DNA of 64,000 nt, taken from Lewinellaceae bacterium SD302. GTDB taxonomy: Bacteria; Bacteroidota; Bacteroidia; Chitinophagales; Saprospiraceae. The stretch is taken from the NCBI GenBank assembly GCA_002591745.1, contig PDLQ01000017.1, positions 1 through 64,000 on the forward strand, given 5' to 3'. Below, one piece after another: positions 1 to 8,972 of this stretch. The translations under genes were made by a program, and so were the position numbers. The first letter of the stretch is position 1, and each line of letters opens with the position of its first letter. Below the pieces are notes generated by a model that saw only the letters and a program-made list of their open reading frames with translations, did not search any database and was not told the origin of the DNA.

Positions 1-1
1 C

Positions 2-118
2 CGACTGAAACTCTGGTGGTATACGAAGCATGATCAAGATGTCAGATACCTTAATCTACTTCACATCAGAGTTTCTTTAAAATACTGGCCGGTTAGCAAA
101 CCGCTAAAGTCCAGCTAA
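2..118 (+). CDS. C-terminal end of an unidentified protein (truncated by window edge)
   Basis: An open frame enters from the left edge and gives 38 residues, beginning RLKLWWYTKHDQDV and ending KPLKSS, before a TAA stop. No family can be recognised from so short a piece. The support is positional: the stop codon is directly overlapped by a strong intrinsic terminator, as expected at the 3' end of a plus-strand gene, while the other two forward frames close within a few codons. The basic and aromatic composition would fit the cytoplasmic tail of a membrane-associated enzyme, but that is only a guess. Confidence 0.35.
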   Translation, partial: RLKLWWYTKHDQDVRYLNLLHIRVSLKYWPVSKPLKSS

Positions 119-148
119 AAAAGCCTCCGCGATTGTGGAGGCTTTTTT
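117..148. terminator. Bidirectional intrinsic terminator
   Basis: A perfect inverted repeat AAAAAAGCCTCC (117-128) / GGAGGCTTTTTT (137-148) encloses an 8-nt loop. The GC stem followed by six T on either strand is a classic rho-independent terminator working in both directions, here ending the gene that enters from the left. Confidence 0.9.
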
Positions 149-253
149 AGTTTATGAAAGTGCGGCAGGTAAGTATTAAGTGATACGAGGTGATAATGCA
201 GAGGCCTAAAAAATGTGTCGTTATTCAATTTTCTTTGTCCGGCGGAATTACTT

Positions 254-272
254 GATCGACTATTAGTCGATC
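254..272. other. Perfect 8-bp hairpin over the stop codon of the first minus-strand gene
   Basis: GATCGACT (254-261), a 3-nt loop, then AGTCGATC (265-272). The hairpin overlaps the stop codon of the gene that ends at 271. No U-run follows on the minus strand, so it is more likely an mRNA 3'-end stabiliser or chance than a full terminator. Confidence 0.4.
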
Positions 273-1353
273 AGCTCGGTCGACTGCCTGCGCTCCGGAT
301 ATTGGCTACTTTACGCAACAGGTCAAACCAAAACGGAGCGCCCATGCTGATGGCCAGGGCTGTAAGGATGAAGCCCAGCAGTTTAGTGATCAAATCGTAA
401 AAACCGAGTTCGGTTACGGAAACGCCTTCCCAACCTAGACCGAGGGGGGAGCGCACGCTTTCAAACTCGTAGTTCAGGATATCTCTGAACTCATCGAGCT
501 TGCTCTGGAATCGGGCGTATTCGGCGCTGTCCATCTCATCTATATTCTGATTGAGTTCAGGGACAATCGTAGGGTCCTCAGCTATCGGGCCGGGAACTGG
601 ATTACCCAGGCTGTCGAAAACAACGGCCGGCCCCGTATAACCGGGCGAGGGCTGGGCGGGTGTGGTATTCGCAGGAGAAGGAGCGGGCAGGTTGCGGCCG
701 GATTTGAAAACCTCTTCGGTAGGAATACCTTCGCGGGCAGCTACGTAGTTATCGGCCAGTGCGACAATCTGCTCTAACTGTTCTGGATTCGAACTGAGTC
801 GTTCGTATATGCCTACGGTGTCGGCGTTGAAGACAATAGCGATGCCCAGACCGAGAAAGACCAGTATTTTTTGAGTGTAGCGTTTGTACCAGCCGCCGGC
901 GCGGTCCATAACGTTGGAATACCAATTCTGTACTTCGTGTCGGAACAGATCCAGTTGACCACCACTTTCCCGCAGTAGTTGATTGAGAACGTTACGAAGG
1001 TCCTGATCAGGCAGTGCGTCAATTCTTTCCTTCAGTTTTTCAATCGGCTCCCCCTTCAGGATGATGTCGAAAAGAATACTTTGGAAAGTTTCGGCGCTCA
1101 TGTAGCTCGGTGCATCTGCCCGGCTGCGGCGACCGTACTGCTCGGTGAGGTGGCGATAGAGGCTGTTCGCCTTAAAGTCCTGAAGTAGTATCTCATTCTC
1201 ATCCGAGCTGGACAACATATTGCGCAGGGCCTTGGTGAGGTTGCGGCCGCGCAGGCTAAAAAAGCTGGCGATGAGTTCCATCAAAGTGGTAGCCAGCAGG
1301 CTGAGCAACAACAGAACGAAGATGATGCCGAAAACGACCGAAAGAATTTGCAT
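271..1353 (-). CDS. Conserved inner-membrane protein of unknown function
   Basis: A 360-residue protein starting at ATG. An N-terminal membrane segment (about residues 3-27) is followed by a soluble, mostly helical region with the words SLRGRNLTKALRNML and NWYSNVMDRAGGWYKRYTQ. A second membrane segment follows (about 165-180), then a Pro/Gly-rich linker (about 230-260) and a C-terminal membrane segment (about 325-350). The arrangement suggests an anchored protein with a long loop between helices. I recognise it only as a recurrent uncharacterised membrane protein; no catalytic motif is visible. It stands alone, 56 nt from the end of the next minus-strand gene. A perfect hairpin covers its stop codon. 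Confidence 0.8.
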   Translation of the reverse strand: MQILSVVFGIIFVLLLLSLLATTLMELIASFFSLRGRNLTKALRNMLSSSDENEILLQDFKANSLYRHLTEQYGRRSRADAPSYMSAETFQSILFDIILKGEPIEKLKERIDALPDQDLRNVLNQLLRESGGQLDLFRHEVQNWYSNVMDRAGGWYKRYTQKILVFLGLGIAIVFNADTVGIYERLSSNPEQLEQIVALADNYVAAREGIPTEEVFKSGRNLPAPSPANTTPAQPSPGYTGPAVVFDSLGNPVPGPIAEDPTIVPELNQNIDEMDSAEYARFQSKLDEFRDILNYEFESVRSPLGLGWEGVSVTELGFYDLITKLLGFILTALAISMGAPFWFDLLRKVANIRSAGSRPS

Positions 1354-1409
1354 GGATAGTGCGGGTGTTTACCGCAAGTTACAACTTTAGGATTATCCAC
1401 GCTACCGCT

Positions 1410-2966
1410 CTAACGGCGTTGATAAAGATGGCTGACCACTCCTAACCGCCTCCAGGTCTGTATGGGCGTGTACTCCGCTTCGATGTAATCCAGTTCATCG
1501 TCACTAAAGTCGTTGTGAATACCGGCTACGAAAACATATTTCTGGTTCCGGTCAAATTTGGGAAAGCCGGCTTCCTCACCGTTTAACAGTCGATTATCCA
1601 CCGGTCCGATGGAAGGGAAAACGCTGCCGACGCTTTCCAACTCTATATTATGCCCGACGGAATAATCCAGGGCGGCGGTATAATGCTCGTGGTAGACCGA
1701 ATGTAGCGGGGTGGCGTCCCAGGCCTGGGCAACACGAAATGGATAGACCCAAAAGCTGCCACTTAGTAAGCCGATGAAGGCCAGGGTAGCCAGTGATTTT
1801 TTTACCCCTGCACTCAAATGAGTTTCCCGGAATAGCAGGTAGATGACCGTCAAATCAAAAATAATGATTCCCGGCAGGAAATAACGGGGAGAAACCATCC
1901 CACTACGAGGTACGGTCATTATCGCGATGATCCCCAGAAGGGATAGAATCAGCGAAAAAAGCAGCCGATATTTAGACAGATAAATGCGTATTTTTTTGAG
2001 ATTTCTCAGTAGCAGTAGCCCAAGAATCAGCCAGAGAAAGAACCGGCCGTAATCCAGCATCCGCCAGCCGAGAATGCCGACGTTAAAAATCATTTCTCCC
2101 GGCCCGACAGTCTGTAAAGAAGCGGCCCAGGGAGAAGCTTCGTGGTAGCCGATCCAGCCCTTAGCCAGGTAATGAGTGACCAGGTAAACAACGGCCGGAA
2201 TTCCGCCCAGGGCGTAAGGCAGCAAGGTCCTGAAGGAAAATTTGCGTCGGATGACAATAGTCTCGATCAAAAAGATGACCAGGGCTGCCATCCAGGCTCG
2301 GGTAGAAATAACGGAGAGAGCGAGGGTGGCCAGTAGGATAGTAATGGCAGTCTGATAGTCGGGTAGTGGTTTAGTAGTAGTATGGTCGTCTGGCGGTGCG
2401 GTGGTCGTTTTGGGGGCAGAATCGCCTTGTCTTTCATTCAGCATTAGCTTTGCTGATCGTCGCAAGCTCCTCGGAGTTGCTACTTTACCTTCGGTGATCG
2501 TCGCAAGCTCCTCGGAGTTGCCAGCCATAAAAAAACCATTTCGCTGCAAAACTGAATTCAGGAGCAGTAAAAAGAAAGCCAGCAGGGCCAGATCGGGACT
2601 CACCAGGCAGAGTTGCCCCAGCAAGACCGGCTCCAGTAATACAATACCGCAGAGCCAGTACCAGTGCTGACCGCCGATGTACCGGCAAAAGCGGATAAGT
2701 TGATGAAAAAGCAAAAGGTTGATCGGCCACATAGCCAGGTGACTTACCCAGAGTTTGCGACCAAAGATTTTCCACCAGCCGACCAAATAAGTGCCAAAAC
2801 CGGGTGGATGGCCGCTGTCGATGGCGTCCGGCAGCAGAAGCCCCCCCGTATAAAAGATATGACTCGCCTGCTTTGAGGCCAGTTGAATCGTATCCCAGAA
2901 AAAGGGAAAGTCTTTGGTGAGAAAAAAAACCAAAGTTGCCAGAACGAAGGAAGGAAGAAATCGCAT
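1410..2966 (-). CDS. Polytopic GT-C-like glycosyltransferase with repeat-encoded insert
   Basis: A 518-residue protein with about ten hydrophobic segments. The first periplasmic loop (KDFPFFWDTIQLASK) and the HPPG stretch at residues 53-56 resemble the dolichyl-phosphate-mannose/ArnT (GT39/GT83) superfamily, which transfers sugars from polyprenyl-phosphate donors at the outer face of the inner membrane. Donor and acceptor are not predictable. A hydrophilic loop at about residues 148-204 carries NSEELATITEGKVA followed by TPRSLRRSAKLML. Both come from two tandem copies of a repeat that also occurs in intergenic DNA, read in two different frames. The insert lies between membrane segments, where extra sequence should be tolerated. 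The ATG at 2966 is followed at once by a hydrophobic segment, which supports this start. Confidence 0.75.
   Translation of the reverse strand: MRFLPSFVLATLVFFLTKDFPFFWDTIQLASKQASHIFYTGGLLLPDAIDSGHPPGFGTYLVGWWKIFGRKLWVSHLAMWPINLLLFHQLIRFCRYIGGQHWYWLCGIVLLEPVLLGQLCLVSPDLALLAFFLLLLNSVLQRNGFFMAGNSEELATITEGKVATPRSLRRSAKLMLNERQGDSAPKTTTAPPDDHTTTKPLPDYQTAITILLATLALSVISTRAWMAALVIFLIETIVIRRKFSFRTLLPYALGGIPAVVYLVTHYLAKGWIGYHEASPWAASLQTVGPGEMIFNVGILGWRMLDYGRFFLWLILGLLLLRNLKKIRIYLSKYRLLFSLILSLLGIIAIMTVPRSGMVSPRYFLPGIIIFDLTVIYLLFRETHLSAGVKKSLATLAFIGLLSGSFWVYPFRVAQAWDATPLHSVYHEHYTAALDYSVGHNIELESVGSVFPSIGPVDNRLLNGEEAGFPKFDRNQKYVFVAGIHNDFSDDELDYIEAEYTPIQTWRRLGVVSHLYQRR
2441..2522 (-). repeat. Family A palindromic repeat, two tandem copies inside a gene
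   Basis: Two adjacent units (2441-2480 and 2481-2522) each contain, read on the minus strand, the imperfect palindrome GCAACTCCGAGGAGCTTGC (CTCC/GGAG and GCAA/TTGC arms, one bulged C) followed by GACGATCA. They are joined by a GGTAAAGTAGCAA bridge. The copies are in different reading frames of the surrounding gene: the first is read NSEELATIT, the second TPRSLRRSA. Other copies lie at 11764, 16531, 20989, 38998 and 44971. Confidence 0.9.
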
Positions 2967-2980
2967 CGGAGGTAATGTAC

Positions 2981-3075
2981 AATGATCTAATGTAACAATG
3001 ATTTAATGATGCAATGTTGGTTTACATCAGTTCGACTGATTACATCAATTAATCACTACCCCATTCAATCATTAC
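2981..3075. repeat. Family B intergenic repeat (TAATGATnnAATGA words), copy 1
   Basis: The gap between two minus-strand genes is almost filled by AATGATCTAATG, AATGATTTAATGATGCAATG and, inverted, CATTCAATCATTAC. The direct words on the left and complementary words on the right give an imperfect hairpin. The right end overlaps the stop codon of the gene ending at 3072. Four further copies are at 18352, 42862, 45052 and 61521. Confidence 0.85.
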
Positions 3076-4261
3076 TCTTGGGGAAAATACCCGATACTAC
3101 CCCCCACCCAGGTCTTGCCCTTATTGTAACGTACCCCGATCATTTTACCTTTACTGAGGCGGACGAGATTATTAACCAGGATAGGCTCAGGCTCATCGGG
3201 GGGCCAGAGATACATCAGGCGAACTTCGGCGCGGGCCGGCTCGTCGAGGGTTTTGATGAGGGGGGCGTATTCTACTTTTTCCTGCAGGATATAATGGTCC
3301 TTGTTCCCCACGGCATTTATTTCTGCGCGGGTGGGATTAAGCACGACTCCCGCTCCGGCAAAACTATAGAGCGGTTTGAGTACGTAATTTTCCAGGTCAG
3401 TGGGCAGATCCGGATCGCTGAGAAAGAAAGATTTTGGAACGTAGCGACTGTCAAACTCCGGCAGAGTATGTTTGGACAACATGAAGAACCACTCCGGGTG
3501 ACCTGCCCAGTCGACGTCGACGTCCTCGGTCATATTGAATTGGCGCTCCAGGTCCGGCCGTTGCAGCAACTCGTCGAAAATAACCCGGTTGAAGATGCGC
3601 TTGACCTTGGTTTTGACCCCATCGCGAAGGTAAAAAAGCTCCCGGCCTTCCAGAATGAGGTCGGAGATGCAGAGTTCGGCGATTCCGAGTTGATCGCAGG
3701 CCACGACGAAATCGATGCGGGTGGTTTGTTTTTCGGGTTCGACTTCCAGCAGGACGACGTGTCTGGGGTCCTCACCATTAAGGATACAGGCTCTGAGCAA
3801 CTCGTGGTAGCGCTCGCGGTCCAGCCCGTTGAAGAAACTACCGTAGCCTTCCGGAATATCGAAATACTTTCGGTAGGCCCGCCCCAGCAATTCCTGGAAA
3901 AAGTAGAGCGACGGGAACCCCTGGGCCTCGATAAGACGGGGCTCGATGCTGCCATCCGCCATTTTACAGAGGCCGTAATCCATTTGGATGAACAACGGGT
4001 GAGGGGTGCGGCCGGGTACCCGCTGGTCTGGCAACAAGGCCCATTCGGCCCGCTCGCTGAAGCCGGGAGCGGTAATGACTTTAGTGACGTCGGCCGAGGC
4101 CGCCATCAGGTGATCCCGCAGTTCCGCGGAGATGAAAATGGGGGTTTCGGAGACGTGAAAATTGGGAGTGCAATCGTGTTGCTCACTCAACCAGGCGAGC
4201 ATGACATCGTAGCGGGATTGGGAAAAATTTTCGTTGTAAACAGTCCTTAGAGTGGGAATCA
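3072..4261 (-). CDS. ATP-grasp-like protein of unknown substrate
   Basis: From ATG at 4261 the protein is 396 residues, beginning MIPTLRTVYNENFS. The stretch NYVLKPLYSFAGAGVVL resembles the ATP-grasp lysine/glycine-loop signature. RLIEAQGFPSLYFFQELLG, GEDPRHVVLLEVEPEKQ and the C-terminal GVRYNKGKTWVGGSIGYF are well-formed conserved-looking blocks, so I read it as an uncharacterised member of the ATP-grasp or glutathionylspermidine-synthase-like group. It lies 54 nt after the RluA-type gene on the same strand, probably in one operon. An in-frame TTG at 4319 would overlap the upstream stop codon, but those residues do not look conserved, so I prefer the ATG. The fold call is moderate; substrate unknown. 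Confidence 0.65.
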
Positions 4262-4315
4262 TAGATAGTGGGTGGTAAGCAGCTGAAACCCCAAGATAGC
4301 CGTCCAGGTTCGTAT

Positions 4316-6007
4316 TCAAAAATCGACATTCACCAGGAACTCCATCTCTTTACGGCTGACGGGATGACGAAAAGCAATCCACTCGGCGTGCAAGCAGAGG
4401 CGCTCCGCCCGGTGCCCGTAGAGATCGTCGCCTACTATCGGCGTATTCAGTCCCGCGGGGTGAGCGGCGTGTACCCTCAACTGGTGAGTACGGCCGGTAA
4501 TTGGCCAGAAGTGGACGAGCGTACGTCCGTCGGGGCGTTCCTCCAACCGTTTCCAGTTGGTCCGGGCCGATTTACCGTAGCGAGCGTCGACGATCTGCCG
4601 GGGGCGGTTTTCAAGATCGCCGCGCAGTGGCAAGTCGATGGCACCTTCACCACGCTCCAGCCTGCCATCCAGCAGGGCTACGTAGCGTTTTTTAACGGTC
4701 CTCTTCAAGAATTGGCGCTGTATTTTCTCGTGGGCCACCTTGTTTTTCGCGACGAGTAACAGTCCGCTGGTCGACATATCCAGCCGGTGAACGATCAGCG
4801 GGCCGGTAGCTTCGGGATAACGATCCAGGATGCGCTGGTAGACCGAATCTTCGATGTGGCGCCCGGGAACGGAAAGAAATTCCGCGGGTTTGTTGACCAC
4901 GATCAGGTCCTCGTCTTCAAAAACAATATCAATTCGTTTGCCGATAGCGGGGTTGACCAGTAAGGGGTTGGGGTCCACTTCCAGGCCGTTGAGCATGTGG
5001 CCGAGAATCGGCTGGCACTTGCCCCGGCAGGCCGGGTAATAATTCAAGTGACGGCGAATCTCGGAGTCAGGCGCCCTACCCCACCAGAATTCTGCCAGGG
5101 CAAGGGGTCGGTAATCGTTGGCGTAGGCAAATTGTAAAAGTTTGGGCGCGGCGCACTCCCCGGCTCCGGCAATGGGCTTTTTAAAAACGGTATCGGCAAA
5201 GATATCCGGCAAATCCTTGACTGCGCCGGTGGAATCCAGAAAGCGGTACTGGCTGAAGATCCAGTGCTGCAGGGCGTTGCTGGCTTCTTTTCGCTTCTGC
5301 TTGAGTTGGTCGATCTTCCCGGTCATTTTCTCCAGGGCTTTGGTCTCCCTTTCCAGGCGGGCTTGCCAGGCGCGGGCCAGATCTTTGTAGGCCAGTTGCC
5401 CACCAATTGACTCTTTGGCCAGCGATTGCTCCAGCTCGGTAAAGGCGCTGGGATCCAGTTCGGAGCGACCAGCCTCACGGCGTCTTTTGCGGTCTTTTTT
5501 GGTAGCTTTCAGTTTAGCTCTTTCGGCTTGCAACTCAGTAGCAGACGCTGATTGCAAGCGAGCGACCAGTTCTTGTTGCCGGAAAAATTCTGGCCGGGCT
5601 TCTAATCTCTTGATCTCATCGTTGATGGCACTGATTTCGCGTTCACCGTTCTTGTAGTGACCGTCTTCCGGCAACAGGTCGAAGACGGGTGGCACGAAGC
5701 CTGGCAGATGATTACTTTCGGCGAGTTTACCGGAGAAGGCCGCCAGATAGCCTAAGTCTCCAGCTTCGTTACTTACTACCAGCACCCCAAACATTTTGCC
5801 CTGACCAGAATTGGCACCCGGATTCAGACCAAAGTCAAAATCCCAGCTTTTCTCACCTGCCAGATGATCTTGCAGATCGCTTGCGGCCAGTTTTGCCAGT
5901 GGGTGAGGTTCGTAGTAAAAAGGATAGGTAAAGCGTTCCGGCGGGGCAGGTAAGTTGCCTTCGGTAGATAGCGGATGGAAAAACACTGATGAGGTCTGGG
6001 TAGGCAT
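4316..6007 (-). CDS. RluA-family RNA pseudouridine synthase with long coiled-coil N-terminus
   Basis: About 563 residues. The C-terminal third is a clear RluA-type pseudouridine synthase: IVFEDEDLIVVNKPAEFLSVPG followed by HRLDMSTSGLLLVAK (about residues 407-421), whose Asp is the catalytic residue that isomerises uridine. GRTHQLRVHAAH near the C-terminus is the second family motif. The first roughly 330 residues hold an alpha/beta-looking region and a Lys/Glu/Arg-rich coiled coil (about 125-250), an architecture known for a long RluA subgroup. CRGKC (about 327-331) might bind metal. The true start is probably the ATG at 6007; a TTG three codons upstream is unlikely. GACCTTTG, a near-match to the -7 box, lies about 7 nt before it. 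rRNA versus tRNA target cannot be decided here. Confidence 0.85.
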   Translation of the reverse strand: MPTQTSSVFFHPLSTEGNLPAPPERFTYPFYYEPHPLAKLAASDLQDHLAGEKSWDFDFGLNPGANSGQGKMFGVLVVSNEAGDLGYLAAFSGKLAESNHLPGFVPPVFDLLPEDGHYKNGEREISAINDEIKRLEARPEFFRQQELVARLQSASATELQAERAKLKATKKDRKRRREAGRSELDPSAFTELEQSLAKESIGGQLAYKDLARAWQARLERETKALEKMTGKIDQLKQKRKEASNALQHWIFSQYRFLDSTGAVKDLPDIFADTVFKKPIAGAGECAAPKLLQFAYANDYRPLALAEFWWGRAPDSEIRRHLNYYPACRGKCQPILGHMLNGLEVDPNPLLVNPAIGKRIDIVFEDEDLIVVNKPAEFLSVPGRHIEDSVYQRILDRYPEATGPLIVHRLDMSTSGLLLVAKNKVAHEKIQRQFLKRTVKKRYVALLDGRLERGEGAIDLPLRGDLENRPRQIVDARYGKSARTNWKRLEERPDGRTLVHFWPITGRTHQLRVHAAHPAGLNTPIVGDDLYGHRAERLCLHAEWIAFRHPVSRKEMEFLVNVDF

Positions 6008-6058
6008 CGGGCACAAAGGTCGTTAAAGCATTGCTACTTTGAAGCCCTGGCAATTAAT

Positions 6059-7099
6059 TTAATAGGCAATTACCACCTTTCCGCGCTCTAACCTGACCTC
6101 CCTACTTCTCAGGCTGAACCCATCGATGGTCACTTTGTGGTAGCCACCGGAAACTTGATTAACATTTTTTCGCCCGTTCGAAAGCCGGGCATCGTTGCAA
6201 CCAGCGTAAGTGACTTCACCAGTAACCAGCGATTTACGGGGTAATACCTGCAGCCGTTCCGAGCGTGGGCAGCCTTTATAAATCAATTCCCGCTGAATTT
6301 CCACCCGTTCCAACAGCATACTTCCACCTTTGCGGTTGTACTCAAAATAATGCTGATACTCCGTAAGTACCTCGCCCGGGAAACTGTGGACCAATACCAG
6401 CGCATTATTTTCCACCCGCATATCCACGAAGGGATCCTCCCGATCCGTGCCGGGTAAGTAATTCGCCACGGCTGCCGGGCTTTCGTCCCACTCGATCCAA
6501 TCACCATTTAATTCTTTTTTGATATTCAGCGTACGCAATAGTTTGCGCTCACCGGCCAGGTTCTCTTCCCTTTCCAATACGGAGTAACGAAAAGTCTCCC
6601 CGAACTCATCACTCAAGGTCACAGCCCGTAAAACGGTGGGTTCTGGGGGTGGTTGATAAGCCACGGAAGACTGTCCGGAGGGCCGGCTCAAGGTGTAATC
6701 GTAGGAAATGACCTCCCTACTATTGATGCTGTGTTCTCCACCTCCACTCAGCAATACGCTGGTACTCATATTCGTATCCGTTACTCTCCAACCCTTGGAT
6801 TTTAGCTGAGCGAGATAACGCAGGCCATGACGCAGATCGGGATATTCGTTCATATTCACCCTTGTCCACTTTTCGTAAACCTTACTTCGCGAGCGGTTGA
6901 ACGGGTTGCTGTCATCACCTTCTACCCAATCCTTATCTACGTAATTGAAGATTTCCTGCTCCGTAGCGGTCATGAATTTGAGTTGCACCCTGGCGTGACT
7001 ATAGCGCACGTATAAGTGCCCTGTTTCCTCCAGTTGCTGCATTTGGGCAAGCAGTAAAAAAGGTAGCAACAGAAGGATAAAGAGAAGCGGCTTTTTCAT
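6059..7099 (-). CDS. Secreted protein of unknown function
   Basis: A 346-residue protein with a clear Sec signal peptide (MKKPLLFILLLLPFLLLAQ, cleavage near residue 19-21). The mature part is rich in beta-forming and charged residues, with alternating polar/hydrophobic strands such as HSINSREVISYDYTLS and KSLVTGEVTYAGC, and two late cysteines. No known domain was recognised. It stands alone, about 50 nt upstream of the pseudouridine synthase gene on the same strand. The absence of a T9SS tail or lipobox suggests a soluble periplasmic protein. Confidence 0.7.
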   Translation of the reverse strand: MKKPLLFILLLLPFLLLAQMQQLEETGHLYVRYSHARVQLKFMTATEQEIFNYVDKDWVEGDDSNPFNRSRSKVYEKWTRVNMNEYPDLRHGLRYLAQLKSKGWRVTDTNMSTSVLLSGGGEHSINSREVISYDYTLSRPSGQSSVAYQPPPEPTVLRAVTLSDEFGETFRYSVLEREENLAGERKLLRTLNIKKELNGDWIEWDESPAAVANYLPGTDREDPFVDMRVENNALVLVHSFPGEVLTEYQHYFEYNRKGGSMLLERVEIQRELIYKGCPRSERLQVLPRKSLVTGEVTYAGCNDARLSNGRKNVNQVSGGYHKVTIDGFSLRSREVRLERGKVVIAY

Positions 7100-7188
7100 G
7101 TTTTAGGTTTTAACCTAAAATACGGCAGCCACCTTTACTCACTCGTTGAATACTGGAGTTTAGCGATTTTTTAACGCTATTGTCGGGC

Positions 7189-7200
7189 TAGCAAAGTAGC
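7189..7200 (-). repeat. Isolated core motif GCTACTTTGCTA
   Basis: One of about twenty scattered copies of the GCTACTTTG core seen in this window, here in the gap upstream of the secreted-protein gene (7100-7355), without the rest of the family A unit. Confidence 0.5.
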
Positions 7201-7355
7201 AGTGTCCAGGAACAATTATTTCCGTCGGCTTACTAAGATACAGGACCGGTAAATTTCCACGAATTGCGAATTTTTGCCCCCTCTAAACAATCCTGGCCTC
7301 AAGACATTTTTCGGGCCGAAAATCCCCTGCGTCGATTTATCGTTCAGCCGAAGTC

Positions 7356-8768
7356 TTATCCTTGCGCCGCCTCGATCGGTTCATTAATATCTCCCCGTTT
7401 GGCCAGAAACTTCCCGAAACGTTGCATTACCCATTCATGAATTCGGGCTTGGGTAACGACGTAAATAAACCAGGGCAGATTGGGCACGAATTCGTGGATG
7501 GCGGAGATGACGTACTCGTCGTCCAGTACGTTGCGGAATTCCAGCCAGCCGTAATCGCGGCGTTTAACGAGGCGGCCGTCGACAACGTAAAAGAGTTGGC
7601 GGCGGTCGTCGCTGCGGTCATTAATGAATTGCAATTTCAGTAAGGGCACCCCGAACATTTTAAAAGTGGCACTATCACCCTCATTCTCTACCGTTAACAA
7701 GGCACGGAAAAAGCGGGGAAGCCAGTGTTGGTACATCCGCGCTACCCAGGTCGCCTTACGGTGATAGGGATTGGGTAGTCGCTGAACGCTACGAACAGTA
7801 TTTTTCTCCTTAGTTGATTTGATCCGTTCGGGTAAAAAGGGTTTTTGATCTTCGTGTTCCAGGGCGTAGCGGGCAGCAGCTTCATAATCCATCCGGTCGG
7901 GAAAGCGGTCCAGTACGTCGTTGTCCTTGGCCACCATTTCGTGTTCCAGACTTTCTACCAGCGGCCCCACTAACTCCAGGCTGCTGCCGGTGATCAGGCT
8001 GACCCAAAGTTTGGATAAACCCACCGGCAGGTAGGGCATGGGGATGATGAGTCGTTTTTTATCCATTACCCTGGCAGTAATGGCCAGCATTTCCTGATAA
8101 TTGGTTTGTCGGCTACCGGCAATGCCGATGGCCCGGTTGTAAGTACTTTCATTGCCCAGGCAGTAGTCGATAATCCGTAGGGCATCCGGTAGCGCTATCG
8201 GGTCGGTGGAGGTTCTGGTCCAACTGGGACAAACCAGCACCGGCAACCGGGCGATCAGGTTACGGACCATTTTAAAAGAAGAACCGCCCGGCCCTACAAT
8301 GATGCCCGCTCGTAAAGCCGTGGTCGCCACTCCGGTACTGCCCAAAGTCTGCTCCACCTCCAACCGGCTACGGAGATGACGGGAGTATTCATCCGTATCC
8401 GTGGGTAGTAAGCCGCCCATATAAACGATATGCTGAATACCGTTGACCTCCGCCGCCCTGGCGAAATTATCCGCCAGCAATAAATCCGTATCCTCGAAGT
8501 TTCCCTGGTGAAGGCGGGTGGAGGGCCCCATCGAATGGACGAGATACAGCGCATAATCTGCCCCGATCGTCGCATCGGTCATACTGGAAAGAGAATACAT
8601 CTCCACCTGTCGCCATTCCACATTAGGCCGTGGGTCTTCCTCCATCACCGCACGGCTGAGGCCAATAATCCGGTACTTCTCGTGAAAATTTTCGATGAAC
8701 CAGCTACCGACAAAACCGGTAGCTCCGGCGATTACCAGCGTGGGTAGTTGATCCTGAGGTGTAGACAT
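7356..8768 (-). CDS. NAD(P)-binding SDR/NmrA-like protein with C-terminal DUF2867 domain
   Basis: 470 residues. Residues 10-30 hold a Rossmann nucleotide-binding loop (TLVIAGATGFVGSWFIENF, GATGFVG type), followed by YLVHSMGPS and a substrate-binding half typical of NmrA-like extended SDR proteins (to about residue 290). The C-terminal part (YHRKATWVARMYQHWLPRFFRALL to the end) matches the DUF2867 domain that commonly follows this SDR type. A redox or epimerase-like activity on an unknown substrate is expected. The gene is monocistronic on the minus strand and starts at ATG. A GACCTCC palindrome lies in its upstream gap, about 40 nt before the start codon. Confidence 0.85.
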   Translation of the reverse strand: MSTPQDQLPTLVIAGATGFVGSWFIENFHEKYRIIGLSRAVMEEDPRPNVEWRQVEMYSLSSMTDATIGADYALYLVHSMGPSTRLHQGNFEDTDLLLADNFARAAEVNGIQHIVYMGGLLPTDTDEYSRHLRSRLEVEQTLGSTGVATTALRAGIIVGPGGSSFKMVRNLIARLPVLVCPSWTRTSTDPIALPDALRIIDYCLGNESTYNRAIGIAGSRQTNYQEMLAITARVMDKKRLIIPMPYLPVGLSKLWVSLITGSSLELVGPLVESLEHEMVAKDNDVLDRFPDRMDYEAAARYALEHEDQKPFLPERIKSTKEKNTVRSVQRLPNPYHRKATWVARMYQHWLPRFFRALLTVENEGDSATFKMFGVPLLKLQFINDRSDDRRQLFYVVDGRLVKRRDYGWLEFRNVLDDEYVISAIHEFVPNLPWFIYVVTQARIHEWVMQRFGKFLAKRGDINEPIEAAQG

Positions 8769-8807
8769 ATCGTTGCAACGGGGAGAAGCGAAGATGGTTT
8801 ATTTTCT

Positions 8808-8832
8808 GGCTAGCGACCTCCCGGTCACTCTA
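8808..8832. repeat. GACCTCCnGGTC palindrome (family C), single copy
   Basis: GGCTAGCGACCTCCCGGTCA, positions 8808-8827, has GACC/GGTC arms and matches the arms of the larger element at 49713-49899 over its first 15 nt. It lies in the 204-bp gap between the divergent SDR and TonB-receptor genes. Confidence 0.7.
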
Positions 8833-8923
8833 GAAGTATGCCCTTTTTCAAGTAGTTTGAAATTACAAGCGATCGTGATGTCGCAGTTATTGAAACTTTC
8901 ATAAATACAATCTGCTTACAAAA

Positions 8924-8954
8924 TTGTTAGACTAATCTAACTTTTATATTTTTG
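8924..8954 (+). promoter_or_regulatory. Bacteroidota promoter with overlapping DtxR-like operator
   Basis: A -33 TTG (8924-8926) is separated by 20 nt from a -7 box TATTTTTG (8947-8954). The inverted repeat GTTAGACTAATCTAAC (8926-8941) sits between them and would occlude polymerase. TTAGnnTAnnCTAA-like repeats are typical of DtxR/IdeR/MntR operators, so the downstream TonB receptor is probably repressed by iron or manganese. The promoter boxes are seen directly; the repressor identity is inferred. Confidence 0.65.
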
Positions 8955-8972
8955 TGACCTAAAGTAGATTAA

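Noticed and set aside
2981-3075. Family B elements considered as tRNA-like or riboswitch structures
   Set aside because: No cloverleaf, no conserved loop sequences; the signal is word repetition in inverted order.
3006-4250. Long plus-strand open frame of about 414 codons opposite the ATP-grasp-like gene
   Set aside because: It is the exact antisense of a gene with recognisable motifs; its product has no coherent domain and starts inside a family B repeat.
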